DNA from: Bacteroidota bacterium
GTDB taxonomy: Bacteria > Bacteroidota > Ignavibacteria > Ignavibacteriales > Ignavibacteriaceae
Length of the DNA: 64,000 nt
NCBI GenBank assembly: GCA_021831685.1
Contig: JAKBMG010000126.1
Span: 21,918 to 85,917, forward strand
Direction: 5' to 3'
Shown: positions 37,988 through 47,379 of the stretch, piece after piece
How positions within the stretch are numbered: position 1 is the stretch's first letter
Layout of the letters: each line of letters starts with the position of its first letter
Position numbers and translations under genes: made by a program
Notes under the pieces: model-generated
Database searches by the model: none
Seen by the model: the letters and a program-made list of their open reading frames with translations, nothing else
What the model was told of the DNA's origin: nothing

Positions 37988-40900
37988 TCAACTAATCTTA
38001 TTTTTTGAGAACAATTTTTCTATTTTGAACGCCATTACTCCTGCGTTAACCGGCTTTGGAATGAAATCGTCGAAACCGTGTCTCATAATAACTTCTTTAT
38101 CTTCAAGCATTGCTTTTGCTGTTACGGCAAAAATTGGAATATTCTTCCATTTTTTATTTTGTCTAATTCTGCTAATTGTTTGAAAACCATCCATTTCAGG
38201 CATCATAATATCGAGCAAAATCAGATCAGGTAATTTCATTTCCAAATTCCTCAAACACTCAATTCCGTTCTTAGCGGTGAATGCTTTACAATCGCAAGCA
38301 CGGACAATTTCACTAATCGTAAAAAGTGTGTCCGGGTCGTCGTCTACCACCAGAACATTGCCGCGGTAAATATGATTTTCATCCTCATCAACTAAATCCA
38401 TTTTTTCTTCAAGAGCAACCTCAGCGGACGATCTATTGGTTGCCGCTAAAGAAAGTGATTCTGTCTCCTGCAGTCGTATTCTATCTCGAACTACTTTCAG
38501 AACATCGAGCGGATGCCCGTTGGATTTAACCGTAATCTGCTCAACGATATTGTTTAACGAGTTCCTTTCTTCCTCCGTTAAATCTTTTGCCGTACTGATT
38601 ATTATTGGGATATGCTTTGTCTCCCTGTTTGACTTGAGCTTATAAGAAAGCGTAATTCCATCAACGTTCGGCATCATAAGATCAAGGATTACTAAATCCG
38701 GCTGCGTTTCCAAAATTTTACTAAATGCAATTTGACTGTCCTGTATAAAATCGATTCTGACCTTATCATTTTTAAATGCTGCTTTAAATTTTTCAAATTC
38801 CATTTCATCGTCATCTACAACAACGATCTTTTCGATTTTTTTCTTTGCAAGATTTTCTAATTTGTTAAAGGCAGAAAGTAATGCGTCGGGAGTAATTGGC
38901 TTAACAAAATATTCATAAGCGCCCAGCCCATAACCCAAATTTTTATCGCTGATAATTGAAATTAAAATAACTGGAATATCTTTTGTAGAAGGGTTTTGTT
39001 TAAGCTCTTTCAGCACAGTCCAGCCGTCTTTATCCGGCATCATTACATCTAGAGTAATAGCAAACGGTTGAATTTTCTTTGCCTGCCCGACTCCAGCTTC
39101 GCCGTCTTCGGCGTAAACAACTTCGTAGCCTTTTGAAATTAGATATTGTCCGATGGTATAACGCACCTCCGGGTCATCATCAATTACCAAAATCGGATTT
39201 TTTCTGTTTTTAATTAATGTTTGAACATTAACTTTTGGTGAATCTCCGTCGTCTCTAAGTTTTATAATATTAAGCGGAATAACAAAAGAGAAAATTGAAC
39301 CGTTACCCGGCTCGCTTTCCACGGAAACAGTGCTCTTCATCAAGGTAGCAATTTTTTTGCAAATAGCTAAACCAAGCCCGGTACCGCTGTACCTGCGGGT
39401 TGTTGTACCGTCGACTTGTCTAAACTCTTCAAATATTATTTTTTGATCTTCAGCAGACATGCCAATACCAGTATCAATTACGTCGAATTTTAAGTTTTTA
39501 TTTTCAAGCGACGATATACGAAGCTCCACAAATCCGGTATCAGTAAACTTAACAGCATTGCCAAGTAAATTAATTAATACCTGCACTACTTTTCCTCTGT
39601 CAGTATTGATGACAATCTTAGTATTAATATTTTTCACAATTCTAAAGGCAATGCCTTTTTGATTGGCAAGCAGGGCAATTTGATTTTCAATCTCCACAAT
39701 TAATTCTTCAAGAAAAACATCTTCATTATGAACCTCCATTTTCCCGGCTTCAATTTTCGAAAGATCGAGTATATCGTTAATCAATCCCATCAGACGCTTT
39801 CCGCTTTTCAAAACAACTTCGATTCTTTCGCGGTTCTTATTTTTAAGGGAATTATCCTCAAGAATTAATTCCGTCAAACCAAGAATGGAGTTCATCGGCG
39901 TTCGCAATTCGTGAGACATGCTGGCAAGGAAGTGAGATTTTAATTCCGTCGCCTCTTCTGCTTTGCCTTTTTGGATTTCCAGTTCATCTGCTTTTTCCTT
40001 TAGCTTTTGATGAAGTTCAATTAGGGTCTCATTCTGCCTTCGTACCTGGATATTTTGCTTTTGATAATCTTCATTCAGCTTTTTTAGTTCCGCAACAAAA
40101 TTCTCTAACTGAACAAAGGCAAAAGCATTTGTTAATCCTATAGCAAGCTGTTCCTGAATTTTAGATAAATATTCTTTTGCTTCATCACCCGGCTTATCAA
40201 AAGAGCCAAGTTCTAATATTGCGATTACTTTACCGTTGTAAATTACCGGATTAAGCAAAAGATATTTTATTTCAATCTTAATGGATCCCGCAGAAACAAC
40301 CGGAAGATTTTCCTTCAACGAAAATATTTCAAACGGCTCGTGGCTTTTAATTATAGCATTGAAGAAATTTGATTTTTCATCAAACGTTATTTCCTTGCCC
40401 AAACCGTATGAACTTACAAGAGAAATTTTTCCTTCTTCAACAGCATACAAACCACCTATTATAAATCCGCACGTCTTAATAATTTTTTGTAATGCCGCTT
40501 CTGATATTTCTTTTAACGTAGGATTTTGATTTATCAACGTTATGAATTCCGAGTACTCATTTTTTACTTTTTCATTCTTTTGAAGCTGCTCAATCATGGT
40601 ATTGAATGCCGTGCCAAGCTTGCCCAGTTCATCTTTTGATTGAACAATAATTTTATTCTGAAAATTTCCTTCCTTAGTGACTTCAGTGGCTTTGCTTAAC
40701 TGTGTAATCTGTTTCCGCATTTTATCGGTAAAAAGTAAAGTTAAAATTAACGAAAGTAATATTCCTGTTGATCCAATAATTATCAAAAAAGATCTTATAT
40801 TGGAACGGAGGTCTGCTGCTTCACTAAGCGTATTAAAAATTAAAAACTGAAAACCTTTGTTAAGCTTAAAGTCGAGATCCGGCTTATAAATTGTAGCAAG

Positions 40901-41524
40901 AATATCCGAAGACCCGCTGCCGTTTGAATAAACATCAAAATTATTTTTCCCTGCAAGGGTTTTAGATGCGTTTGCTAACACATAAGAATATTTTTGATTG
41001 AGCGATTCATTTGACACTTCGGCAGTGTTCCCGTTCAAGATTAAAGCAACTTCGGCATTTATTTTCTTCGCAATGTTATTAAGAAAATCGTTCGATATTA
41101 TCTTTCCGTAATAATAAATTTTCCCGTCATTTGCCTTGTATCTTCTAACCAGGGTGAAGGGATTTTTAGTGAGAAATTCATTAAGCGAAAAATTATTCGC
41201 GGGTACTTCAACTCCGTCATTTAATATTTTTACTATAGCCAGATCAGGAGATTCACCGTTTGATTCAAGAATAAAGTCGACATTTTTGGAATTATTATAA
41301 GTGTTGTTGAAGTTATTATTTACCAGATAAAGGAAATCGTCGTCAATATCCTGGATTTGTGTACGATAAGCATAAATAAAATCGTTTGCAGAATTCAGAA
41401 GATATTTTGATTGTTGCGAAGATAGAACATTATATACAATTGAATAAAACGCAAGGGCAGAACTTCCGAGGATAACCGCAACTATTGCGAAATTAATTAT
41501 TAGGAGCCGGTAACTTATTTTCAT
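37988..41524 (-). CDS. Membrane hybrid histidine kinase with three receivers
   Basis: The 1178-aa protein has TM1 at about 6-30, a periplasmic sensor of ~200 residues, TM2 at about 243-265 (FLIIIGSTGILLSLILTLLF), HAMP (about 266-318), GAF (about 330-470), a coiled coil, HisKA (FLASMSHELRTPMNSILGL, about 533-551), HATPase (GTGLGLAICKKIATLMKS) and three receivers with LVIDDDPEVRYT/TLDVMMPDKDG, VVVDDDEMEFEK/ILDLMMPNVDG and LVVDDDPDTLFT/LLDIMMPEMDG. All three receivers keep the Asp. It is 2 bp from the upstream single receiver gene and 1 bp from the downstream receiver-HisKA gene, giving a five-receiver relay set including these neighbours. Confidence 0.93.
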   Translation of the reverse strand: MKISYRLLIINFAIVAVILGSSALAFYSIVYNVLSSQQSKYLLNSANDFIYAYRTQIQDIDDDFLYLVNNNFNNTYNNSKNVDFILESNGESPDLAIVKILNDGVEVPANNFSLNEFLTKNPFTLVRRYKANDGKIYYYGKIISNDFLNNIAKKINAEVALILNGNTAEVSNESLNQKYSYVLANASKTLAGKNNFDVYSNGSGSSDILATIYKPDLDFKLNKGFQFLIFNTLSEAADLRSNIRSFLIIIGSTGILLSLILTLLFTDKMRKQITQLSKATEVTKEGNFQNKIIVQSKDELGKLGTAFNTMIEQLQKNEKVKNEYSEFITLINQNPTLKEISEAALQKIIKTCGFIIGGLYAVEEGKISLVSSYGLGKEITFDEKSNFFNAIIKSHEPFEIFSLKENLPVVSAGSIKIEIKYLLLNPVIYNGKVIAILELGSFDKPGDEAKEYLSKIQEQLAIGLTNAFAFVQLENFVAELKKLNEDYQKQNIQVRRQNETLIELHQKLKEKADELEIQKGKAEEATELKSHFLASMSHELRTPMNSILGLTELILEDNSLKNKNRERIEVVLKSGKRLMGLINDILDLSKIEAGKMEVHNEDVFLEELIVEIENQIALLANQKGIAFRIVKNINTKIVINTDRGKVVQVLINLLGNAVKFTDTGFVELRISSLENKNLKFDVIDTGIGMSAEDQKIIFEEFRQVDGTTTRRYSGTGLGLAICKKIATLMKSTVSVESEPGNGSIFSFVIPLNIIKLRDDGDSPKVNVQTLIKNRKNPILVIDDDPEVRYTIGQYLISKGYEVVYAEDGEAGVGQAKKIQPFAITLDVMMPDKDGWTVLKELKQNPSTKDIPVILISIISDKNLGYGLGAYEYFVKPITPDALLSAFNKLENLAKKKIEKIVVVDDDEMEFEKFKAAFKNDKVRIDFIQDSQIAFSKILETQPDLVILDLMMPNVDGITLSYKLKSNRETKHIPIIISTAKDLTEEERNSLNNIVEQITVKSNGHPLDVLKVVRDRIRLQETESLSLAATNRSSAEVALEEKMDLVDEDENHIYRGNVLVVDDDPDTLFTISEIVRACDCKAFTAKNGIECLRNLEMKLPDLILLDIMMPEMDGFQTISRIRQNKKWKNIPIFAVTAKAMLEDKEVIMRHGFDDFIPKPVNAGVMAFKIEKLFSKNKIS

Positions 41525-41526
41525 GG

Positions 41527-41892
41527 TTAGCTATCACGCTGCAAAACTTTTCTTATTGTAATTAAAAGCTCGTCAAAATCATACGGCTTACTTATAAAAT
41601 CGCTTGCGCCCATTTTGGCAGAATTTATCGCGCTTTTTACATCCGCGTAAGCGGTTAAAACAATTACTTTTATTTTAATTCTTTTTTCTTGAAACTCGTT
41701 TAATACCTGAAAACCGTCCTTGCCCGGCATTTTTAGATCAAGTAAAATTAAGTCAGGCAATTTATTTTTTAGAAAATCAAATACGGCATCGCCGTTATTA
41801 ACAAAAGCGGCTTCGTAACCTACTTCTGTTAGCTCGTCTGTAAGGACGGTGCAAAGGTTGACGTCATCATCAACTATTAAAATTGATTCCAT
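41527..41892 (-). CDS. Stand-alone receiver protein (CheY-like)
   Basis: The 121-aa protein consists of one receiver domain: SILIVDDDVNLCTVLTDEL, LILLDLKMPGKDGFQVLNEF (Asp about 52), VIVLTAYADVKSAINSAKMG and ISKPYDFDELL. The region after the Lys resembles NtrC-type receivers. It begins directly next to the secretin stop and ends 2 bp before the hybrid kinase, so it is co-translated with the pilus genes and may relay phosphate to or from the machine. Confidence 0.92.
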   Translation of the reverse strand: MESILIVDDDVNLCTVLTDELTEVGYEAAFVNNGDAVFDFLKNKLPDLILLDLKMPGKDGFQVLNEFQEKRIKIKVIVLTAYADVKSAINSAKMGASDFISKPYDFDELLITIRKVLQRDS

Positions 41893-43176
41893 TTATTTTT
41901 TCACATCATTGCTTTGTGATCCGTTAAACTGATAATGTTTAAGACTACTTCTTTCGTTTTGAAGTTCCATCCGGAGTTGATTTTCTTCAGGAGGTTCGGA
42001 TAATCTTTCTTTAAGAGAAGGAACGAGATTAGCTCTGATTAAAATTACGAGTTCCTTTTTGCTTACTTGATTTTGATCGCTGCCGAAAATATATCTAAGA
42101 CCGAAAAACCACCAGGGAAGATCTTTTAGAAAAGGAATACCGGTTCTAACTTTGGTGGTTTGGTCGATATACATGCCGCCAATTACTGTTTCCTCGCCGT
42201 TAAGCAGAACAACTCTTGTATCCGCAGATGTTTTATTAATTATCGTGTTAGTAGGGTCGGGAACAAACGAGCTTCTTTCAACGTGAATCTTCAACAAAAT
42301 GTATCGAATGCCGTCATCGGTGATTATATTAGGAGTAACAGTTACAATTGAGCCGACCGAATAAAAATTGTCAATTATATTGCCAGAAAAATCTCTTTGC
42401 TTAATCGAAATATCCTGTCCGTCCTGCAACCGTGCGTCGGTGCCATTTAGGACCGTAATATTCGGACTTGAAATAATTTGCCCTACATTTTCATTTTCAA
42501 ACAATTTAAATATTGCAGTGGCTTGACCGAAGAATCCGCCGATATTATAATTTGCTGTCCCGGTTATATTAAAATCAGGTGATTGTTGAACAGTGGTCGA
42601 ACCGGTCGTTCCTGTAGATGTTCCTCCGGTTGAAGATGAACCGGATGTTTGCGCATTTTGCGGAACAAATCCGTTTAGGTTCCCATTTACACTCCCGTTA
42701 GCTCCGGATAATAAAGTTTGCCAATTAATTCCAAGTTGCCTTTCCTTATTTACATCTGCTTCAAAAAACACTGCGGAAATTTTAACTTCACGCGCATTTG
42801 CAGGGACATAATTTTCCTTGGTATGCACTTCAGATTCGGTGCCGCTTTTTTCAACAATTATAACATCCGGAGTTTCTTTGTAGATAAGTCCTACAGACCG
42901 CACTAAAATTACTAGCGCCTTAAAATAATTCATGTTTTTAATTTCAAACCCTATTGCCGTATCAATATTCACGGTTGAAACTATTTTTCTGCCTGTTGTT
43001 TTCTCGCTGATTTTACTAATTAGTGCAATTGCTTGATTGAAAGGAATTGTCGGAGAAAGCGTTACAAGCTGGTCGGGATTTTGATAATTCTGAAGCGACT
43101 TTTCCAAATAAGTTTGGGAAAAAATTTGTACCGTAAAGAACAAAGAAATTAATACGGTTGAAATAAATGTTTTCAT
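41893..43176 (-). CDS. Secretin (PilQ/GspD-like outer-membrane channel)
   Basis: The 427-aa protein has a signal peptide (TFISTVLISLFFTVQIFSQT), an N0/N1-type periplasmic domain (about 30-125; NMNYFKALVILVRSVGLIYK), then the secretin module: VKISAVFFEADVNKERQLGI (about 148), a Gly/Ser/Thr-rich stretch (about 180-205), SSPNITVLNGTDARLQDGQD (about 250), VTVTPNIITDDGIRYILLKI and the conserved C-terminal VLLNGEETVIGGMYIDQTTK...GIPFLKDLPWWFFGLRYIFG. It is shorter than typical PilQ (fewer N domains). It overlaps the PilO/PilP-like gene by 4 bp. Confidence 0.92.
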   Translation of the reverse strand: MKTFISTVLISLFFTVQIFSQTYLEKSLQNYQNPDQLVTLSPTIPFNQAIALISKISEKTTGRKIVSTVNIDTAIGFEIKNMNYFKALVILVRSVGLIYKETPDVIIVEKSGTESEVHTKENYVPANAREVKISAVFFEADVNKERQLGINWQTLLSGANGSVNGNLNGFVPQNAQTSGSSSTGGTSTGTTGSTTVQQSPDFNITGTANYNIGGFFGQATAIFKLFENENVGQIISSPNITVLNGTDARLQDGQDISIKQRDFSGNIIDNFYSVGSIVTVTPNIITDDGIRYILLKIHVERSSFVPDPTNTIINKTSADTRVVLLNGEETVIGGMYIDQTTKVRTGIPFLKDLPWWFFGLRYIFGSDQNQVSKKELVILIRANLVPSLKERLSEPPEENQLRMELQNERSSLKHYQFNGSQSNDVKK

Positions 43177-44078
43177 TTGAAATTCTCTTTACTTGTTTTA
43201 CTTGTGCTTTCTTTTTCCAAAGTCAAATCTACCTTTTCTATTATTCCACCCTTATTTAAAATAAAGCTTACGATGTTATGGTCATAGTCTATTTTTGTAA
43301 GATAACCGAGATAAACCTGCTGACCTTCCCAGAGTAAAAATGTATTTCCTTTGCTATCGGCTATAAATGCCCCTTCGGGAACTAACGCCAGCAGCCTTGC
43401 ACCGTGAACGTCTAAAAGATTATTAACATTCGGAGGAATTTCGTTTCTGATAAGAGGATAAAAAACATCGTAAACCGGACTGGTGCTCAAATCATTTTCA
43501 ACATAATTTTCAGTCGAAAATCTGCTGTTATCCGAATAGTATACATCTGCAATTATTACAAAGTTTACCAGAAAATTCGGCATTCCTTCTTTATCCGAAG
43601 AAATATAATTGGTCAGGGTAATCGATCTGATTTTTTTTAATTCTTTACTTTGTTCAATCGCATAGACAAGTTTGTACAAATCATTGTAATCTCCGCCGCC
43701 GGTTATTTTATATTCATAATAGAAGAAATTCTTATCCGGTTTTTGTTCCTCAAATTCAACGTTGGTTTGTGTATTTTCTGAAAATCCGCTGCCTACGTCA
43801 TTTACAAATTTGAAAAAGCTAATTGAGGAAAGCCTTTCGGGAATATTAAATTTTCTTGAAGCGAGAACCGAATCTAAAACAGCAGCCTTTTTTGAAAGCT
43901 CCGTATACTGCATGTTCAGCTCGGCTGTGTTATAGTGATTTGCTTTAAGCTTTTCAATTTGTGCTTTATCATTTTTAATCTTACTCATTTGATAGAGGAA
44001 AATATACCCCCCGCCGGTAACAAGAATGAAAGCTAAAAGACCGACAAGCGCCAAAGTATTTTTTATTTTCCTATTCAT
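43173..44078 (-). CDS. PilO-PilP-like fusion, inner-membrane alignment protein
   Basis: The 301-aa protein has one TM helix (LALVGLLAFILVTGGGYIFL, about 9-28), a coiled coil (about 33-72), a PilO-like alpha/beta domain (about 80-195) and a C-terminal beta domain (about 225-290) with EGAFIADSKGNTFLLWEGQQ and VSFILNKGGIIEKVDL that resembles the PilP HR domain contacting secretin N0. PilO and PilP are normally separate; here they appear joined in one chain. The assignment rests on order and topology more than on strong motifs. The gene overlaps secretin by 4 bp and the PilM/N gene by 4 bp. Confidence 0.7.
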   Translation of the reverse strand: MNRKIKNTLALVGLLAFILVTGGGYIFLYQMSKIKNDKAQIEKLKANHYNTAELNMQYTELSKKAAVLDSVLASRKFNIPERLSSISFFKFVNDVGSGFSENTQTNVEFEEQKPDKNFFYYEYKITGGGDYNDLYKLVYAIEQSKELKKIRSITLTNYISSDKEGMPNFLVNFVIIADVYYSDNSRFSTENYVENDLSTSPVYDVFYPLIRNEIPPNVNNLLDVHGARLLALVPEGAFIADSKGNTFLLWEGQQVYLGYLTKIDYDHNIVSFILNKGGIIEKVDLTLEKESTSKTSKENFK

Positions 44079-45619
44079 CGGGCGCCTTTGTAAAAGCTTG
44101 GTAAATTGAAAGTAATGTTAAATTTATAAATATTCTTGTCGCGAAGCGCCTCGTAGCTAATGCTCTTTAACTGTGCTGATTTTATGGAAAAGGCAAATTC
44201 CGTCAAAACATTTTTAGACAAAGAATAACCTTCAAGAGCTACTGTCTCGCCGTCCGGTTTGGATAATTTTGTCAGCCAAATATTTTTCCTTGCCTCGAAA
44301 AATGAAGAAATTTTCTTTAATACATAAGACCATGCGCCGGTGCCGACTGATGCAGAGTCAAGTATTGCCTGTGTTTGTGAGAAACCGTTTATTTTTCCGT
44401 TAAGGTCGGAAATCTTATTTAGTATTTCCTGATTTTGACGGAGCAAAAGTGTCTGTTGTTCAAGCTTGCTGTTTAGTTGGTTTAAATCATTTTTGTTTAC
44501 TAATACTTTTACTGTTATCAGCAAAGCAGCCAGAAATAGAAGCGGAAACATTGCAAAACCATGCCAGCCGAATTGAAAAACTTTCTGCTCTTCTTTTACA
44601 TACCTCGGCAGGAGATTTATGCCTTTGTGAATTTTCTCTATATCATCAAAGTAATCAATCGCTGCTGCTATAGGAACACTGAATGAGGATATTTTCTCTT
44701 TGGATGTTGAATCAAGCGAAGAAATATCTATATCGGAAAAATCCAACTTAGAAACATTTGCTTCCGGGAATGTACCGTAAAATGATAAAATTAAATTTTC
44801 AGAATCATCTTCGCCGCAAACTACAATATTGTCAAGCGAACTTATTCCGCCGTTTTCCATTTCAAGAAGAATTTTTGAGAAGTATACATCATACGTATGA
44901 AGATTTATTGTACCTATGTCGAGCGCAGTACCAATATGTTTTAGCTTTCGCCCGTGCAGAAAGATTAATTTGCTATATTCTCTTCCGATATAAACTATGA
45001 GTGAATTATCATCCGGAAAAAATTTTTTCCTCTTCGCCGCATAATAAGCAAGCGAAATTTCCGCGCTTTTTACAGATGGAATTTTGTAATATCTCCGGTG
45101 ATTATAATTTGCAAGTGAACTTATTAGCTTTATGCAGTTAACTTCACCGGTTAGAAAAACCGAAAGAAGCGATTTATCTGAAAGTTCAACATAATCCAGG
45201 CTTTCTTTATCAATCGAAACGTTTTTCGATTCATGAATATCATTTATAATCTCTTGCGTAACCTTGGCAGCATTGCTGACTTTTGATCCTTCAAAAACAT
45301 GATAAAAAATGGAAGGCTCTGTCAAAGTCGGAACGAATAAGCTTTTCTTTAAATTGAATCCTTTCAGCGCTTCATTTATTAGACCTATACTGGAGATAGT
45401 AACTTTTCTTTCTTCAGAAGATTTTTTGCCCAGGGATCCCTCGAAGGACATTTCATCGCCGTCGATCTTAAGACCGGTAATAGACTCTTCCAGATCCAGC
45501 GCTGTTTGAATAACATCAAAACTTCCGGCTTTAAGAAACTTTACCTTGTCTTTTTCTTTTATGAAGACGGCAAGTTTGGTATCGTTGCCTTCGCAATATG
45601 TAAATATTATTGGATTCAT
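44075..45619 (-). CDS. PilM-PilN-like fusion (actin-like domain + inner-membrane PilN domain)
   Basis: The 514-aa protein has an N-terminal ~335-residue part with features of the PilM/GspL actin-like fold (DDNSLIVYIGREYSKLIFLH, about 203-222; ALDIGTINLHTYDVYF; NIVVCGEDDSENLI, about 267). A single TM helix (FAMFPLLFLAALLITVKVLV, about 353-372) follows, then a coiled coil (about 375-412) and a small alpha/beta domain (about 425-514; WLTKLSKPDGETVALEGYSL) like PilN. This is the GspL layout in T2SS and equals PilM+PilN of T4P fused. It overlaps the PilT-like gene by 1 bp and the PilO/P-like gene by 4 bp. Confidence 0.78.
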   Translation of the reverse strand: MNPIIFTYCEGNDTKLAVFIKEKDKVKFLKAGSFDVIQTALDLEESITGLKIDGDEMSFEGSLGKKSSEERKVTISSIGLINEALKGFNLKKSLFVPTLTEPSIFYHVFEGSKVSNAAKVTQEIINDIHESKNVSIDKESLDYVELSDKSLLSVFLTGEVNCIKLISSLANYNHRRYYKIPSVKSAEISLAYYAAKRKKFFPDDNSLIVYIGREYSKLIFLHGRKLKHIGTALDIGTINLHTYDVYFSKILLEMENGGISSLDNIVVCGEDDSENLILSFYGTFPEANVSKLDFSDIDISSLDSTSKEKISSFSVPIAAAIDYFDDIEKIHKGINLLPRYVKEEQKVFQFGWHGFAMFPLLFLAALLITVKVLVNKNDLNQLNSKLEQQTLLLRQNQEILNKISDLNGKINGFSQTQAILDSASVGTGAWSYVLKKISSFFEARKNIWLTKLSKPDGETVALEGYSLSKNVLTEFAFSIKSAQLKSISYEALRDKNIYKFNITFNLPSFYKGAR

Positions 45620-46848
45620 TAAAATGCCGATAAAATTTGCTGTATTACTGTTTTATTATTTGCATAAGCAATAGCGTTTTCCATAGAGATTTTTTTGCTT
45701 AGATACAATCTTTTTAAATCCTGCTCCATGGTAATCATTCCGGAAGATGCGCCTTGATTGATCATCATGTATATTTCGCTTGTATTATTATTCTTTATAG
45801 CCGCTTTAACGCTTGGCGTAACTAGTAATACTTCTTTAGCAAGCACTCTCTTTCCGTCTAAACTTGGTACTAATTTTTGCGAGATGATAGCTACTAGTAC
45901 ATCGGCTAATCTGTTTCTTATTCGCTCCTGTTCATTGGGATGAACTTCTGCTACTATTCTGTCAATCGATTCAACTGCGCTTGAAGTATGCAGAGTGGAA
46001 AATACTTTATGACCGGTATCTGTCACTTCCATTGCGGCAATTATAGTATCCGGATCTCTCATTTCGCCGATTACAATTATATCGGGATCCTGCCTTAACG
46101 CTTGTATTACTCCATCTTTGAATGATAGTACATCGCGCCCAACTTCGCGGTGCCGTATAATTGAAGCATTAGATTTATGCACAAATTCAATCGGTGCGGC
46201 AATAATTACTATATGCGCAGGATCGATTTTATTATGAGCGTCTATTATTGCGTCAAGTGTGCTTGATTTACCCGACCCTGTAATCCCTGTTATTAAAGTT
46301 AATCCGAATTTTATATAAGTGTGACTCAAAGTTTTTAATACATTCGGATGAAGTCCATAAGAATCAATCGATCTGACCGAGAGATTTATTACACGCATAT
46401 TTAAAGCAAGAGTATCCAGATCAAAATATGCATCTGCCCGGAACCGGACATAACTGTTTTTTCTCTCGTAGTGATAGGTGTAACTGAAGTCTAAATTCTT
46501 TGTGAGTAATAAATATTTTCTTTGATTGGTATTCAACAAATTAATAATAATAATCGCCGACTCATCTTCAGTAAATTGCGAAAAATCTTTAACCCTTTCC
46601 TTCTTCCCGAATATTCTAAGCCAGATGTAGCCGCCGTTTCCGTGCCCGCCAAGTTCAATATCCGAAGCATCTCTTTCAATCGTGCTTGTAAGAAATTTAT
46701 TGAAGAGATTACGAAGAGCTGTCCTCTCATCGGAATTCATCTTTTCGATATTTTCAAGCAGATAGTTGACCCTGTCCTGCCCCAAATAGGTAGCTGGTAT
46801 GGTGCTTGCAAAATTATTCAAAATTGTTTTAGCATCTGCTACAGGCAC
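45619..46848 (-). CDS. PilT-like type IV pilus/secretion ATPase
   Basis: The 409-aa hexameric ATPase has an N-terminal PAS-like domain (about 25-145; DASDIELGGHGNGGYIWLRI, YVRFRADAYFD), Walker A LITGITGSGKSSTLDAII (about 190-207), the Asp box region APIEFVHKSNASIIRHREVG (about 224-243), Walker B PDIIVIGEMRDPDTIIAAME (about 264) and the His box TGHKVFSTLHTSSAVESIDR. It resembles retraction ATPases of the PilT/PilU type; lack of a zinc-binding Cys cluster separates it from the PilB protein encoded upstream. First gene of the seven-gene coupled run. Confidence 0.88.
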   Translation of the reverse strand: MPVADAKTILNNFASTIPATYLGQDRVNYLLENIEKMNSDERTALRNLFNKFLTSTIERDASDIELGGHGNGGYIWLRIFGKKERVKDFSQFTEDESAIIIINLLNTNQRKYLLLTKNLDFSYTYHYERKNSYVRFRADAYFDLDTLALNMRVINLSVRSIDSYGLHPNVLKTLSHTYIKFGLTLITGITGSGKSSTLDAIIDAHNKIDPAHIVIIAAPIEFVHKSNASIIRHREVGRDVLSFKDGVIQALRQDPDIIVIGEMRDPDTIIAAMEVTDTGHKVFSTLHTSSAVESIDRIVAEVHPNEQERIRNRLADVLVAIISQKLVPSLDGKRVLAKEVLLVTPSVKAAIKNNNTSEIYMMINQGASSGMITMEQDLKRLYLSKKISMENAIAYANNKTVIQQILSAF

Positions 46849-46934
46849 TTAAATTTTTCCATTTGTTATACAATCCAAATTATAATGAATAAACAATAAA
46901 GACAATAGGTTAATCTCATTTTATAAAAGAAAGC

Positions 46935-47375
46935 TCTTATCCCACATGTCATTTCGAATCCGGCTTCTCGATCAACCTGTCATTTCGAATCCGGCTTTAG
47001 CCGGTGAGAAATCCCATGTTCAATTCGATCACTAGAACTATTTATGGGATTTCTCCTTCGATGACTCAGTCGAAATGACACTTATTTTCGTGTCATATCG
47101 AAGGAGCTTGCCTACCGGCAGGCAGGCTTGCGACTGAGATATCCCATGCTCAACTCGATCACCCGAGCTTATACTTTGGATTTCTCCCTCCGGTCGAAAT
47201 GACAACCTCTTCGAATCCGGTTTCTCGATCAACCTGTCATTTCGAATCCGGCTTTAGCCGGTGAGAAATCCCACGATTAGCTCAGGACTCATAGTAACCA
47301 TGGGATTTCTCCCTCGATGACTCGGTCGAAATGACAAGTGTTTTCGTGTCATTTTGAATCCGGCTTCTCGATCAG
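46935..47375. repeat. Family-3 palindromic repeat cluster
   Basis: Three to four successive units between pilT-like and pilB: TGTCATTTCGAATCCGGCTT...GAGAAATCCCATGTT...ATGGGATTTCTCC...GTCGAAATGACA (about 46978-47080), a second with an inserted cttgcctaccggcaggcagg module (about 47092-47203), a third (about 47236-47332) and a partial one to 47375. Each unit is itself an imperfect palindrome of 95-115 bp. The frame 47038-47232 on the minus strand is a repeat artefact. Confidence 0.85.
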
Positions 47376-47379
47376 TTTG

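Noticed and set aside
47038..47232. 64-aa frame in the pilT-pilB gap (SFRPEGEIQ-type translation)
   Set aside because: It is a translation of family-3 palindromic repeats; the same peptide words appear at each cluster in different frames.
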